Positions 1 to 9,464 are shown, counted from the stretch's first letter. The stretch is 54,025 bases of DNA from DATCDR01 sp036510575 (GCA_036510575.1 DATCDR010000175.1:1-54025); one strand, 5' to 3'. Notes: generated by a model not told the origin, from the letters alone. Program-made: numbers and translations.

Positions 1-150
1 CAGGGGTCCGCCGGCCACCCGATGCGTGTAGATCAGCCGACCTCCGCCCGCCGCAAGCGTCACCGACGTCGCACTCGAGGCGGGTGTCGCGGCGGCACCA
101 AGGACGAAGAGCGCCGCGACCACGACGAGGTGAGGAAGGTGTCCTGGCAC
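1..150 (-). CDS. Secreted protein, N-terminal fragment (runs off left edge)
   Basis: Reading leftward from a GTG at 150, an open frame runs 50 codons to the window edge without a stop. It begins MPGHLPHLVVVAALFVLG and continues AAATPASSA, which is a textbook Sec signal peptide: short polar start, hydrophobic core, then an A-x-A-like cleavage region near residue 27. An in-frame TGA lies eight codons upstream, so GTG is the only ordinary start. A GGAGG sits about 13 bases upstream, rather far. Only the start of the mature protein is visible, so its function cannot be told. Confidence 0.5.
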   Translation of the reverse strand, partial: MPGHLPHLVVVAALFVLGAAATPASSATSVTLAAGGGRLIYTHRVAGGPL

Positions 151-451
151 TCGCGAGATGTCGTCCTCCAGTCAACCGAACCTCATATCGGCACTAACAG
201 CGCTCCAAAACCACCGGTGAGTAGCGGAATCGGGACGATTGACATGCCGAACAAGATCGCCGTAAGCCGTTACTATCGGCAATCGGCAACGGAACTTTAA
301 TCACGCAACCCGGCTCCGACGTAAGGCGCCCACATTCTCTCGATCCTGGCGCTCATTTTCGAAGCGCTACTGACGCTGATCAGCGGCAGCGCTCTCTCGA
401 TGTCAAGCCCTTGTCGCAGACCTCCGCCGAACCGTCGACCGCGCTGAGCGC
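151..451. other. Intergenic stretch, no gene recognised
   Basis: No frame here has family resemblance or a convincing ribosome binding site. The rightward frame that starts near 22 is rich in Arg, Thr and Ser, is antisense to the secreted-protein fragment, and looks non-coding. The stretch probably holds the promoter of the leftward gene ending at the window edge and the 3' flank of the solute-binding-protein gene. Confidence 0.5.
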
Positions 452-486
452 GAAGATGGGGCCGCTCCGAGCGCGGCCCCATCTTC
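452..486 (-). terminator. Strong hairpin downstream of the solute-binding-protein gene
   Basis: A perfect 14-bp stem (GAAGATGGGGCCGC paired with GCGGCCCCATCTTC) closes a 7-base loop, 30 bases past the stop codon of the leftward solute-binding protein. No run of T follows on either strand, so it is a factor-assisted or atypical terminator, or a 3'-end stabiliser. Confidence 0.6.
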
Positions 487-516
487 GTCGTGCTTCGAAG
501 TACGCCTCAGCGCTGC

Positions 517-2082
517 TTAGCCAAGTGACATGTTCTCGAAGAAGATGTTGAACTGGTTCGGCGTGAAGTCACCGACGTCGCTCAAGCTCTTCGCCGAAAC
601 CATGTACGCGTTCTTCGCGTACATGAAGACACCCAACTGCTGCTGGTTCTCGATGTTGCCGACCTCGGTGTAGACCCGCTGACGGGCCACCGGGTTGGCG
701 TTCGCGAGGCCCTGGTTCAACAGACCCTGCAGGTCAGCATTGTTGTTGCCGGAAAACACGGTTCCAGCAGAGAGGTTCGCGAAGAACTCCGAGTCGTTAA
801 TCCCCGGGTCGGTTCCGACGCCCCAGTTCTCATCGATTGCCTGCCAAGCCCCGGAGAAGGTGATGCCGAGCATCTGCTGCAACGAGTAGTCCTGGATCGT
901 GACCTTGATGCCGGCCGCTTCCCACATCGTCGCGATTGCCTGCACCTCGTTGATGAAGAACGCGTTGTTCAGCGTGGTGCTGAGGTCGACGCTCAGACCA
1001 CCGGGGATCTCCGCGACGAGTTTCTTCGCCTTTGCGAGGTTGTAGCCGCGGTAGTTCTTGTTGGTCTGGGTGTAGAAGAGCTGACCGGGTGCGGTCTGTG
1101 ACTGCACGGTCTTGTAGGCGCCGTTATAGAGACCAGCGACAAGGGCCTTGGAGTCCGTCGCGTAGGCGACTGCCTCTCTGGCCAAGATGTTCGCGAACGG
1201 GCCGTGGATCGTGTTCAAGTTGATGAACTCGGTAACCATCGCGGGGAGCTTGCTCACAACTAGACCCTGCTTCCCAACCGAGTTGAGCAGCGGAATCGTC
1301 GTTACGCCCATAGCTAGCTGCGCTTCACCGGACTGCAATGCGTCAAGCGCGCTCTGGTCCGAGCTCACGTTGGTGAAGTCGATTCCCGCAAGCAGCGGGT
1401 GACCCTTCTCCCAGTACCTCGTGTTCTTGACAAGGTTGAGCTCCGCGCTCGCCTCGTTGGTGGCGATCTTGAAGGGACCAGCACCGATTGGGTTCTGCGC
1501 GTAGGCAGCCTCGCCCATCGAAGTCAGCGCGCTCTGGTCGACCGTCCAGTTCCAGGCCTCGTTGATGAAGGCAGGAACGATGGCGACGTCGGCCTCCTTG
1601 AGTGGGCAGGTAACCGTCAAGCCCGATCCCGAGCACCCAGCCGCCGTGAGGGGAAGGTTCGAGAGGCCGATGTTGCCGAACGACGGCGTCGTGTCACGGT
1701 TGATGCTCCACGCGACGTCCGAAGCGGTGAGTGGGTCGCCGTTTGAGAAGACGAGGCCCTTTCGAAGCGTAAAGACAAGCGTCGAGTTGTGGTTCGTCAG
1801 CTTCCAGCTCGTCGCCTGGTCAGGAACGACCACGTTGTTCGCGGTCATCTCGAAGAGCTGTCCGTAGATTTCATTCAGGTAGGCCGCGTCAGCGGTGTCT
1901 TGTGTGTCGGTGGCAGAGTCCAGACCTGGCCACTGTGAGGCGACTATCTCGACTTGCAACGTGCCGCCTGCTTTAGCGGGCTGGCTAGTGCTGGCTGAGG
2001 CGATGCTCGTCGCACCTGCACCAAGTGCGAGCGCTGCGGTCATCGAAGCCAGAACTATTGAACGGAGTACGGCTGTTTTCAA
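517..2082 (-). CDS. ABC transporter solute-binding protein, family 5 (peptide/nickel type)
   Basis: Extracellular binding protein of the SBP_bac_5 family (DppA/OppA/NikA type), which delivers peptides or similar small molecules to an ABC permease. The TTG start at 2082 is chosen because AGGGG lies a few bases upstream and the protein then begins with a signal peptide (LKTAVLRSIVLASMTAALAL). There is no lipobox Cys, so the protein is probably released or held by partners. The mature part has the usual features: GGTLQVEI near residue 40, a middle LTNHNSTLVFTLRKGLVFSN segment and NPIGAGPFK. About 521 aa, normal for the family. No permease or ATPase gene is next to it, so it is an orphan here and its ligand is unknown. 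A longer frame reaches 2172, but that would put 30 residues ahead of the signal peptide. Confidence 0.85.
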   Translation of the reverse strand: MKTAVLRSIVLASMTAALALGAGATSIASASTSQPAKAGGTLQVEIVASQWPGLDSATDTQDTADAAYLNEIYGQLFEMTANNVVVPDQATSWKLTNHNSTLVFTLRKGLVFSNGDPLTASDVAWSINRDTTPSFGNIGLSNLPLTAAGCSGSGLTVTCPLKEADVAIVPAFINEAWNWTVDQSALTSMGEAAYAQNPIGAGPFKIATNEASAELNLVKNTRYWEKGHPLLAGIDFTNVSSDQSALDALQSGEAQLAMGVTTIPLLNSVGKQGLVVSKLPAMVTEFINLNTIHGPFANILAREAVAYATDSKALVAGLYNGAYKTVQSQTAPGQLFYTQTNKNYRGYNLAKAKKLVAEIPGGLSVDLSTTLNNAFFINEVQAIATMWEAAGIKVTIQDYSLQQMLGITFSGAWQAIDENWGVGTDPGINDSEFFANLSAGTVFSGNNNADLQGLLNQGLANANPVARQRVYTEVGNIENQQQLGVFMYAKNAYMVSAKSLSDVGDFTPNQFNIFFENMSLG

Positions 2083-2387
2083 TTTTGCCCCTTTTGTGCG
2101 CCGGATTACCGGCGAGTCGTAGATGCAACAAGCACGGAAGACACACCGCCGCGTCGCCCGGTGAATCCTCAACTAGCGAAATCATTGTAATCTGACCGCC
2201 ATGTGATCGCAATATAGCGACGTGCATCGTCAGACCGGGGCCGCTACTCGGAGCCGGATGCAGTGAACGGGGGTCAGCCCAGCTAAAGGCTTCCGAGGAG
2301 GCATGGCTACTTCGAATAGCTTAACTATCAGGCATAATAGGATGACCGAGAGACTCTGAGCACCGCGCAGCCGCCGAGCGGCGATCG
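2083..2387. other. Intergenic region between lpd and the solute-binding protein
   Basis: About 300 bases between two leftward genes. It should hold the promoter of the binding-protein gene. A short GCCGC-CGA-GCGGC hairpin lies close after the lpd stop (about 2371-2383) and may aid termination. A rightward 18-codon frame with a GAGGAGG before its ATG at about 2302 was seen but not called. Confidence 0.4.
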
Positions 2388-3785
2388 CTAGAAGTTGATC
2401 ATGTGTCCCGTAAGGCCATGTACGGCTTCCTTCACTGCTTCACCCATCGTGGGGTGAATATGAACATTCCGTGCAAGTTCCTTCGCATTAATGTCATATT
2501 GTTGTGCCAACGTCAGCTCCGAAAGGAGCTCACTCACGTCGTGGCCAATCACGTGTGCCCCGAGCAGCTCGCCGTGCTCTTCGTCGGCGATCAGCTTCAC
2601 GAAACCGCCGGGATCACCCGAACCCTGCGCCTTGCCGTTGGCGGTGAAAGGAAACTTCACAACCTTGATGGGAAATCCAAGCTCACGAGCCTGCGCCTCT
2701 GTGTAGCCGAAGCTCGCGATCTGTGGCTGGCAAAACGTCGCCCGCGGCACCATCACGTAGTCGAGCACCATGGTCTCAGCACCGGCGATCGTTTCTGCGG
2801 CGATGACGCCCATCGCCTCGGCGGCATGGGCGAGCATCAACTTGGCCGTGACGTCGCCGATCGCGTAGATGTTCTCGACGTTGGTGCGACAGAAAAGATC
2901 GACATCGATGGCGCCGCGCTCGGTCAACGCGACGCCGGTGTTCTCCAGCCCATATCCCGCCACGCGCGGCTGGAAGCCGATCGCTTGTAGGACACGATCA
3001 GCGGTCAATACCTCTTGGACGCCGTCGTGAGAGACCGTCACACTCACCTGCGTGCCCGAATCGTCGATTGACTCGACGCGCGTCGACGTCATCATCTTGA
3101 TGCCGAGCTGGCGATAGCGCCTGGCGAGCTCCGCTGATACCTCTACGTCTTCAAGGGGAACTATCCGATCGAGGAATTCGACGATGGTGACGTCGACTCC
3201 GTAGTTACGCATCACGTAGGCGAACTCGATTCCGATCGCGCCGGCGCCGGCGATGATCACCGATGCCGGTAGCTCTCGATCGAGGATCTGCTCTTCGTAG
3301 GTCACCACCCGCTCGGACAACGTCGTACCGGCCAAGAGCCTCGTCGTCGCGCCGACGGCGATGATGCAGTTGTCGAATGACACCTGCTGGGTCCCGGACT
3401 CGCCCTCAACGACCATCGTGTGTGCATCGACGAAGCGGCCCTTCCCGTTCAGCTCCGTGATCGCGTTCTTTTTCATCAGGTAGTGGACGCCCTTCACACG
3501 ACCGTCAGCCACGACCCTGCTGCGGTCGAAAGCCGCCCCGAAGTCGACGACGATCGGTGCGCCAGATGAGATGCCGAATGTCTCGGCCTCGGCGGTGACC
3601 AGATGCGCGAGCTCAGCGTTTCGAAGCAGGGCCTTCGACGGAATGCAACCGACGTTCAAGCAGACTCCGCCCCAATACTTCTCCTCCACCACCGCCGCGC
3701 GGAGCCCGAGCTGTGCCGCGCGGACAGCCGCGGTGTACCCGCCTGGTCCTGCACCGAGTACGACGAGATCAAAGTCGGAGGCCAT
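2388..3785 (-). CDS. lpdA: Dihydrolipoyl dehydrogenase (E3)
   Basis: FAD-dependent enzyme that reoxidises protein-bound dihydrolipoamide with NAD+ in 2-oxoacid dehydrogenase complexes or the glycine cleavage system; cytoplasmic. The start MASDFDLVVLGAGPGGY gives the FAD-binding GxGxxG at residues 11-16. The redox disulfide CLNVGC is at residues 42-47, an NAD-binding GAGAIGIEFAY lies in the middle, and the C-terminal catalytic His-Glu pair is in HIHPTMGE (about 442-449). At 465 aa it is full length. An upstream in-frame extension to 3866 adds 27 unrelated residues and was not used. No E1 or E2 genes are adjacent, so the complex it serves is not shown by context. Confidence 0.95.
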   Translation of the reverse strand: MASDFDLVVLGAGPGGYTAAVRAAQLGLRAAVVEEKYWGGVCLNVGCIPSKALLRNAELAHLVTAEAETFGISSGAPIVVDFGAAFDRSRVVADGRVKGVHYLMKKNAITELNGKGRFVDAHTMVVEGESGTQQVSFDNCIIAVGATTRLLAGTTLSERVVTYEEQILDRELPASVIIAGAGAIGIEFAYVMRNYGVDVTIVEFLDRIVPLEDVEVSAELARRYRQLGIKMMTSTRVESIDDSGTQVSVTVSHDGVQEVLTADRVLQAIGFQPRVAGYGLENTGVALTERGAIDVDLFCRTNVENIYAIGDVTAKLMLAHAAEAMGVIAAETIAGAETMVLDYVMVPRATFCQPQIASFGYTEAQARELGFPIKVVKFPFTANGKAQGSGDPGGFVKLIADEEHGELLGAHVIGHDVSELLSELTLAQQYDINAKELARNVHIHPTMGEAVKEAVHGLTGHMINF

Positions 3786-3890
3786 GGAGATGATTTTGCC
3801 GCCTCTCGCGCCATTGCACCAACCAACGGCCGCCGCATCGACAGCGCACGGAAAGAAACCCAGCATTCAGTAGTACCTAAGCTGGCTGTC

Positions 3891-5474
3891 ATGGTCCTTC
3901 AGCCCGCCGCGACGCTTCGATCCAAGAACGGGATGGTCTGCGCGATCGACCACCTAGCTGCCGGTGCTGGAGTGGAGATGCTCAGACGTGGCGGTAGCGC
4001 AGCGGACGCTGCGATCGCCACCAATGCCGTCTTGGCAGTGACGAGCCAACACCTCTGCGGCATGGGCGGAGATCTCTTCGCCGTCGTCACGCCACCAGGC
4101 GAGCGCCCCATCGTCTTGAACTCCTCTGGCAGGGCGGGATCTGGGGCGGACCCGGAACGCCTCCGAAACGCTGGCCACAGCGTGATGCCGTTCTTCGACG
4201 ACATCGCGTCCGTCACTGTGCCCGGTTGCGTCGATGGATGGATCGCGCTGCACGAACGCTTCGGCCGGCTCGAGTTCGCTGAGTTGCTCGAACCCGCGCG
4301 CGCCTACGCAGAAGAGGGATTCCCAGCCTCGCCAACGCTGGTTGAGGACTTCGCGGCGGTCGCCGGACTAGAAGAGGCAGCCGACTACACCGCCGACGGG
4401 CCGCTCCACGAGGGCGCGCTCATCCGCAGACCTGGGGTTGCACGTACCCTCGCCGCTATCGCCGCTGGCGGCAGGAGCGCGTTCTACCAGGGCGAGTTCG
4501 GAGAAGGACTGCTGCGCCTCGGCGGCGGCGAGTTCACGAGCGCTGACCTGGCATCACCAATAGCGGAGTGGGTCGACGCCATATCGGTCGAGGCCTTCGG
4601 CGCGCGCATCTGGAGTGCTCCGCCAAACTCTCAGGGCTACCTGACCCTCGCCGGAGCGTTCATCGCTTCGCGGCTCGATCTTCCCGACGATCCTGACAGT
4701 GACGCCTTCGCTCACCTGCTGGTCGAGGCGTCGAGACAGGCGGCCTTCGACCGGCTTGCGGTTCTAGCAGAGGGAGTGAGCGGCGCCTCGCTCCTCGATC
4801 CGACAGAGCTCGAACGACGACACCAACGCATCGACCCTAATCAGGCCGCCACACTTGGCGATCACTACCAAGAGGGTGAAACGACTGCCTTGCTAGCTGT
4901 GGACCGCGACCGGCTCGGCATCAGCGTCATCCAGTCGAACGCCTCCGGATTCGGGTCGCGCCTGATCGTGCCCGGCGTGCGGATCTTTCTCCACAACCGC
5001 GGCATCGGGTTCTCCCTCGAGGCGGGTCATCCGGGCGAGTACGGACCCGGGAAGCGACCCGCGCACACCCTTTGCCCAACAGCTGTCACCAACCTCGACG
5101 GCACACTTCGCGGCGTGCTCGGCACTATGGGCGGCGACAGCCAACCGCAGGTGTTGCTGCAGCTGCTAACGCGATGGCTGCACTACGGACAGTCACCAGG
5201 TGACGCGTTGGCAGCAGGTCGCTTCGTGCTCATCGATCCAGACGGAGGAGGGTCGTTCGACACCTGGCGCAGGCGCGGGCGAGTCGAGGTCGCGCTCGAA
5301 GGCCAGGCACCAAGTGGTTGGGATGCAGGCCTTCAGGCACGCGGCCATCGCACGACGCGCCGCCCGGCGTTCTGGCGTCAGTTCGGCCACGCCCACCTGA
5401 TCGCCGTCGACCAAGGCGCGCTCGCCGGCGCGACCGAGCCGCGGACCCGATTCGGCTCGGCGAGCGGCTACTAG
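3891..5474 (+). CDS. Gamma-glutamyltransferase-like Ntn hydrolase
   Basis: Member of the gamma-glutamyltranspeptidase family, which cleaves gamma-glutamyl bonds (glutathione and relatives) or acyl amides after self-cleavage into two chains. The N-terminal hallmark is present: NGMVCAIDHLAAGAGVEMLR then GGSAADAAIATNAVL and CGMGGDLFAV. The predicted processing site is EGETTALLAV, with the nucleophile Thr near residue 332, followed by QSNASGFGSRLIVPG and a GTMGGDSQPQ segment. The usual GTTH(F) motif is here ETTAL, so the substrate may differ from glutathione. No signal peptide is seen, unlike secreted GGTs. The start at 3891 is used because the upstream frame is antisense to lpdA; its ribosome binding site is weak. 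527 aa, normal length. Confidence 0.85.
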   Translation: MVLQPAATLRSKNGMVCAIDHLAAGAGVEMLRRGGSAADAAIATNAVLAVTSQHLCGMGGDLFAVVTPPGERPIVLNSSGRAGSGADPERLRNAGHSVMPFFDDIASVTVPGCVDGWIALHERFGRLEFAELLEPARAYAEEGFPASPTLVEDFAAVAGLEEAADYTADGPLHEGALIRRPGVARTLAAIAAGGRSAFYQGEFGEGLLRLGGGEFTSADLASPIAEWVDAISVEAFGARIWSAPPNSQGYLTLAGAFIASRLDLPDDPDSDAFAHLLVEASRQAAFDRLAVLAEGVSGASLLDPTELERRHQRIDPNQAATLGDHYQEGETTALLAVDRDRLGISVIQSNASGFGSRLIVPGVRIFLHNRGIGFSLEAGHPGEYGPGKRPAHTLCPTAVTNLDGTLRGVLGTMGGDSQPQVLLQLLTRWLHYGQSPGDALAAGRFVLIDPDGGGSFDTWRRRGRVEVALEGQAPSGWDAGLQARGHRTTRRPAFWRQFGHAHLIAVDQGALAGATEPRTRFGSASGY

Positions 5475-5513
5475 TCGGATCCCGCCCGCCCGAAGGCGTG
5501 CCATTATCGAAGG

Positions 5514-6233
5514 ATGCCTCGTCCCTTCGACGTCGTCGTCTTCGACTGGTACGCCACGCTCGGAGCACCCGCGCCAGACGACTGGTGGAACAAGATGTTC
5601 TCGCTGATCGAGGCTGCCGGAGGCGTCATCCCCGAAACCGCGGTCGGAGGTTGGACGACCCCGCTGCTCGAGCACGTCGACGCCTCGGTTAGTGAAGCGA
5701 CCTACCGCTCCTATGAAGATCAACAGCTCCGAGAGCTCTTCGAGGCTTGCGGACTCTCCCGCGAGGTCCAACTCCAGCTCGGTCCATCGGTGATGGAGCT
5801 TCGCGAGCTCGAGTACATCGTCGTATTTCCCGACGTCGTGGAACTACTCGAAGAGCTGCGAGCAGCAGGCGTGACGATCGCGCTCTGCTCCAACTGGAGC
5901 TGGGATCTCGCTCGGCACCTGGATCACAACGAGATCACGCGCTATTTCGACATCGTGATCTGCTCTGCGATCGTCGGCTACCGCAAGCCACACCCGAGCA
6001 TCTTCGCAGCACTGCTCACCGAGCTCGAAACGCTGCATCCACAACTCGATCGCTCGCGAGTCGCGTTCGTCGGGGATGACTGGGACGCCGACGTCGGGGG
6101 AGCATCCTCGGGGGGCCTGACCGCGATCCATCTTGCGCGAGCAGGTTGCACCGTCGGGTCGCACGCCGAGATCCCTTGTGTTAAAGATTTGCGCGAGATT
6201 GGTCGGTACCTTCTCGACGAGACAGGGACCTGA
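5514..6233 (+). CDS. HAD-superfamily hydrolase, haloacid-dehalogenase-like
   Basis: Cytoplasmic hydrolase of the HAD fold, 239 aa. Motif I is VVFDWYATL with nucleophile Asp11; a Tyr replaces the second Asp, as in 2-haloacid dehalogenases and some phosphatase relatives. Motif II is ALCSNWS, motif III the Lys of YRKPHPSIF, and motif IV VGDDWDADVGGA. A cap domain lies between motifs I and II. The gene starts 39 bases after the gamma-glutamyltransferase-like gene and may be co-transcribed with it and the next gene. The sequence does not reveal the substrate. Confidence 0.8.
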   Translation: MPRPFDVVVFDWYATLGAPAPDDWWNKMFSLIEAAGGVIPETAVGGWTTPLLEHVDASVSEATYRSYEDQQLRELFEACGLSREVQLQLGPSVMELRELEYIVVFPDVVELLEELRAAGVTIALCSNWSWDLARHLDHNEITRYFDIVICSAIVGYRKPHPSIFAALLTELETLHPQLDRSRVAFVGDDWDADVGGASSGGLTAIHLARAGCTVGSHAEIPCVKDLREIGRYLLDETGT

Positions 6234-6311
6234 GGAAGCACTCGGCAGGAAACCGGCAGAGAGTGGAGCGGTCGGCACGGAGCTGGCCCGTACGCAACAC
6301 GGGGAGAGCGC

Positions 6312-7478
6312 ATGCGACGAAGCACCGATCGGATTCTCGTCTCACACGCGGGTGCCCTTCCGGCAACCGAAGAGCTCCAGGCCCTCCGCCTCGCCGGTTC
6401 GGATGAGCAGGCCGAGTACGACAAGGTCCTCCCAGGAGCTGTCGCGGACGTCGTCCGCCACCAGGTCGATCTCGGCCACGACATCATCAACGATGGAGAG
6501 CTGTCCAAGCGAGGTGGGTTCTCCAACTACATCGCCGAGCGGATGACCGGTATGGAACGGCATCCCCTGCCCGACGGGGCGAAGCCGCGAAGCGTCAACG
6601 CACGGGACCGGCGCATGTTCCCCGGCTTCTACGAGGCAGGCCTTGGCACCGGCGCTCGCCGCCCAGGCAGGCTCGCGCCAGTCGGGAACGAGAGCAATCC
6701 GTTCTTCGTCACAGAGCCACTTAGCTACACCGGTGGTGCGTCGATCGCCGCAGACATTGCACGCCTAAAAGCCGCAGCCGAAGGACTCGATGTCGAGCTC
6801 TACCTGCCAGGAATCGCTCCAGGGACCGTCGAGCACTGGCTCTGGAACGACTACTACGCCTCGGACGAAGAGTTCCTCTTCGCGCTCGCGGACGTGTTGC
6901 ACGAGGAGTTCAAGGCCATCACCGATGCAGGAATCATCTTGCAGGTCGATGATCCTGACCTGCCCGACGGCTGGCAGATGTTCCCGGACATGACCGTTCC
7001 GGAGTACCACCGATACGCGGAACTCCGGGTCGAGGCGATCAACCACGCCATCCGCGACCTGCCCGAGGAACTCCTCCGGCTCCACATCTGCTGGGGCAGC
7101 CAGCACGGGCCACACGCCGATGACATCCCCCTTACCGAGATCCTCGACACGGTGCTGAAGGTCAAAGCCCAGTGCCTCTCCGTCGAGGCGGCGAACCCGA
7201 CGCATGAGCACGAGTGGGCAATCTGGGAGGATCGCAAGCTGCCAGACGGCATGATCTTGATGCCTGGGGTGGTGGGGCATGCGACGGACCTGATTGAGCA
7301 TCCCGAGCTCGTGGCACAGCGTCTCATCCGCTACGCGAATCTTGTCGGCAAGGAGAACGTCATCGCCGGGACTGACTGCGGGCTCGCGCCACGCGTGGGT
7401 CATGCCGAGATTGCCTGGGCCAAGCTCGACTCCCTTTCGAAAGGCGCTGCGCTCGCATCTGAGCGGCTCTGGAAGTAG
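6312..7478 (+). CDS. Cobalamin-independent methionine synthase (MetE C-terminal domain) family protein
   Basis: Stand-alone protein (388 aa) of the MetE catalytic-domain family (COG0620). Such proteins move methyl groups to thiols through a bound zinc; full MetE has an additional N-terminal half that is missing here. Zinc-ligand candidates are visible: His258 and Cys260 in RLHICWGSQHG, Glu292 in CLSVEAAN and Cys356 in GTDCGLAPR. The start is MRRSTDRILVSHAGALP, with GGGGAGA just upstream. Homologues of this size occur in many bacteria and act with corrinoid proteins or on unknown substrates, so methionine synthesis is not certain. It lies 78 bases after the HAD gene on the same strand. Confidence 0.8.
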   Translation: MRRSTDRILVSHAGALPATEELQALRLAGSDEQAEYDKVLPGAVADVVRHQVDLGHDIINDGELSKRGGFSNYIAERMTGMERHPLPDGAKPRSVNARDRRMFPGFYEAGLGTGARRPGRLAPVGNESNPFFVTEPLSYTGGASIAADIARLKAAAEGLDVELYLPGIAPGTVEHWLWNDYYASDEEFLFALADVLHEEFKAITDAGIILQVDDPDLPDGWQMFPDMTVPEYHRYAELRVEAINHAIRDLPEELLRLHICWGSQHGPHADDIPLTEILDTVLKVKAQCLSVEAANPTHEHEWAIWEDRKLPDGMILMPGVVGHATDLIEHPELVAQRLIRYANLVGKENVIAGTDCGLAPRVGHAEIAWAKLDSLSKGAALASERLWK

Positions 7479-7559
7479 CCAACTCGGCAACGGTGCTCCT
7501 CGCCGCGAGCGCCCGTCCGCACCGAGCGCCCCACAAGACGCGGCGACACCAAATGCCCG

Positions 7560-9464
7560 GTGAAGAATGAGCGCCTGATGAGCGCGCCAGGCCACGCAGT
7601 CGAGAACTCCGAAGACGGCCCGGTCGCGTTCTGGAAGCGCCGCTCGGTACACCTCGCCGTCGGGGTGCTCGTCGTCTACGCCGTCATCGCCTGCCTGATC
7701 TTCTGGCCGACTGGGCCGCTCGACTCGACGAACTTGCCGAAGGGCGTTCTCGGTGATCCCGACGAGACGACCTGGTTCCTCGCGTGGACACCATGGGCGC
7801 TCACGCATGGTCACAACATCCTCCTCAGCAATGCGATCGATCTCCCTCGCGGGGTGAATCTCGCCAACAACACCTCGGTCCCACTGCTCGGAATTCTCGC
7901 GACGCCGTTCACGCTCACCCTCGGGCCGATCGCCACATTCAATCTCCTGCTCAGATGTGCGCTCATCTTCTCTGCGGGGACGAGCTACTTCGTATTCCGT
8001 CGTTGGTGCACCGGGACGACCGGACCATTTCTCGGGGGCCTGCTCTTCGGATTCTCACCGGCGCTGCTCAGCCACTTGCACGCGTTCGGCCACCTCGACT
8101 TGATATTCGTCCCATTCCTGCCAGCGCTGGTCGCCCTCGTCGACGAGCTCGTCGTGCGCCAGAAACGATCGCCGGTGCCAATCGGCTTGCTGCTCGGTGC
8201 TGTCGCCGCGGCCGAGTACCTCGTGAGCGCAGAGCTGTTCGCCGATGCCGCGCTGCTCGGTGCGGCCGCGCTGCTCTGGCTCGCCGCCCGACATCACCGC
8301 TTGGTGCGATCGCATTGGCGTCATCTGGCTGTCGGGCTCGGAGCTGGGCTCTGTTGCTTCCTGGTGATAGCTGGCTATCCGATCTACCTGGCCCTTCTCG
8401 GGCCGAACCACCTCACCGGGCCGGTCCAGGCCGTCGCGCATCTCCAGCGCTTCCGAAGCGATCTGGCTGAGATCGCGCTGCCGGACCCTCGCCAACTGCT
8501 GGCGCCGGCTCGTCTCGCTCGACTCTCAACACAGACGCTCGCTCCGGTGACCAAGACGGGCGGCGCCGGTGAGCTCGGTGGGTATCTCGGCGTCCCGTTG
8601 CTCATCACCACCGCGGCACTTGGCATTCGATTCCGCCGGATTCACGTGATCGGGGTTGCCGCGCTGCTCGCCTGGTGCGCCTTCGTCGCCTCACTCGGCT
8701 CGCGGCTGCAGATAGCAGGACATGTGACCGGAATTCCGCTCCCGGAGGTTGTGCTCGCAAAGCTGCCGCTCTTTGACAACGCCGTGCCCGCCCGATTCTC
8801 GATCTTTGTCGCGCTGTTCGTGGCAATGGCCTTCGCGATCGCACTCGACCGGTTCATCCACACTGGGCAGACGCAAACCCCGATGCGGATCGTCACCAGC
8901 GGCCTCGTCATTCTCGGAGTAGGCGCGTCTGTCGCCACGCTCGTCCCGCGCATCCCGGTGTCGAACGAAACGACGGCACTACCAACGGCGCTGGCTACGG
9001 CGATTCACCATCTCGTCCCCCCTGGTTCGGTCGTGCTCACCTACCCCTATCCCGAGTCCCCGTACGCCCAGGCGATGCTCTGGCAGGCAAGCGACGACTT
9101 CAGGTTCACCTTGCTCGGCGGGTACGCGAACATCCAGACGCCGAGCGGCAAAGGGCAGATCTTTCCCGTACTGACCCAGCCGGCGTACGTACAAGAGTTC
9201 CTCGGTGCCGCCGAGAGCGGCAACCGCGGCCACTACCCGCTACCAGGAGCGGCGGCGAATCCGGCTGCAGAACTCTGCTCGTTCATCGAGAAGAACCACG
9301 TCACAGCGGTCCTCTACCAGCCGTACGGACCAGGCGCCGCGGCGGTGCGGGAGCTGTTCGTGAGCGCGCTCGCGAAACCGTCGAGCCAGGCGGCAGGTCT
9401 TTCGGTCTGGGCGCTCCAGGCGACGAGCACGTGTAATGCCTCAGCGCCGCCCGCGGCCTCCTGA
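7560..9464 (+). CDS. Large polytopic membrane protein, GT-C glycosyltransferase-like
   Basis: 634 aa with roughly ten hydrophobic segments spread over residues 30-460, followed by a soluble C-terminal domain of about 170 residues. An early acidic loop (GDPDETTWFLAW, about residues 62-75) after the first membrane span is the layout of GT-C enzymes, which use lipid-linked sugars on the outer face. I infer a role in cell-envelope glycan assembly; the exact family is not recognised. GTG at 7560 is the longest start; ATG at 7578 (MSAPGHAVEN) is an equally good alternative, and neither has a strong ribosome binding site. Confidence 0.6.
   Translation: MKNERLMSAPGHAVENSEDGPVAFWKRRSVHLAVGVLVVYAVIACLIFWPTGPLDSTNLPKGVLGDPDETTWFLAWTPWALTHGHNILLSNAIDLPRGVNLANNTSVPLLGILATPFTLTLGPIATFNLLLRCALIFSAGTSYFVFRRWCTGTTGPFLGGLLFGFSPALLSHLHAFGHLDLIFVPFLPALVALVDELVVRQKRSPVPIGLLLGAVAAAEYLVSAELFADAALLGAAALLWLAARHHRLVRSHWRHLAVGLGAGLCCFLVIAGYPIYLALLGPNHLTGPVQAVAHLQRFRSDLAEIALPDPRQLLAPARLARLSTQTLAPVTKTGGAGELGGYLGVPLLITTAALGIRFRRIHVIGVAALLAWCAFVASLGSRLQIAGHVTGIPLPEVVLAKLPLFDNAVPARFSIFVALFVAMAFAIALDRFIHTGQTQTPMRIVTSGLVILGVGASVATLVPRIPVSNETTALPTALATAIHHLVPPGSVVLTYPYPESPYAQAMLWQASDDFRFTLLGGYANIQTPSGKGQIFPVLTQPAYVQEFLGAAESGNRGHYPLPGAAANPAAELCSFIEKNHVTAVLYQPYGPGAAAVRELFVSALAKPSSQAAGLSVWALQATSTCNASAPPAAS

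Noticed and set aside
2302..2358. An 18-codon rightward frame with GAGGAGG before ATG, possible leader peptide
   Set aside because: The spacing is too short, no gene follows on that strand nearby, and there is no attenuator-like structure.
6765..7814. A 349-codon leftward open frame
   Set aside because: It is antisense to the MetE-like gene and has no ribosome site or recognisable motif.
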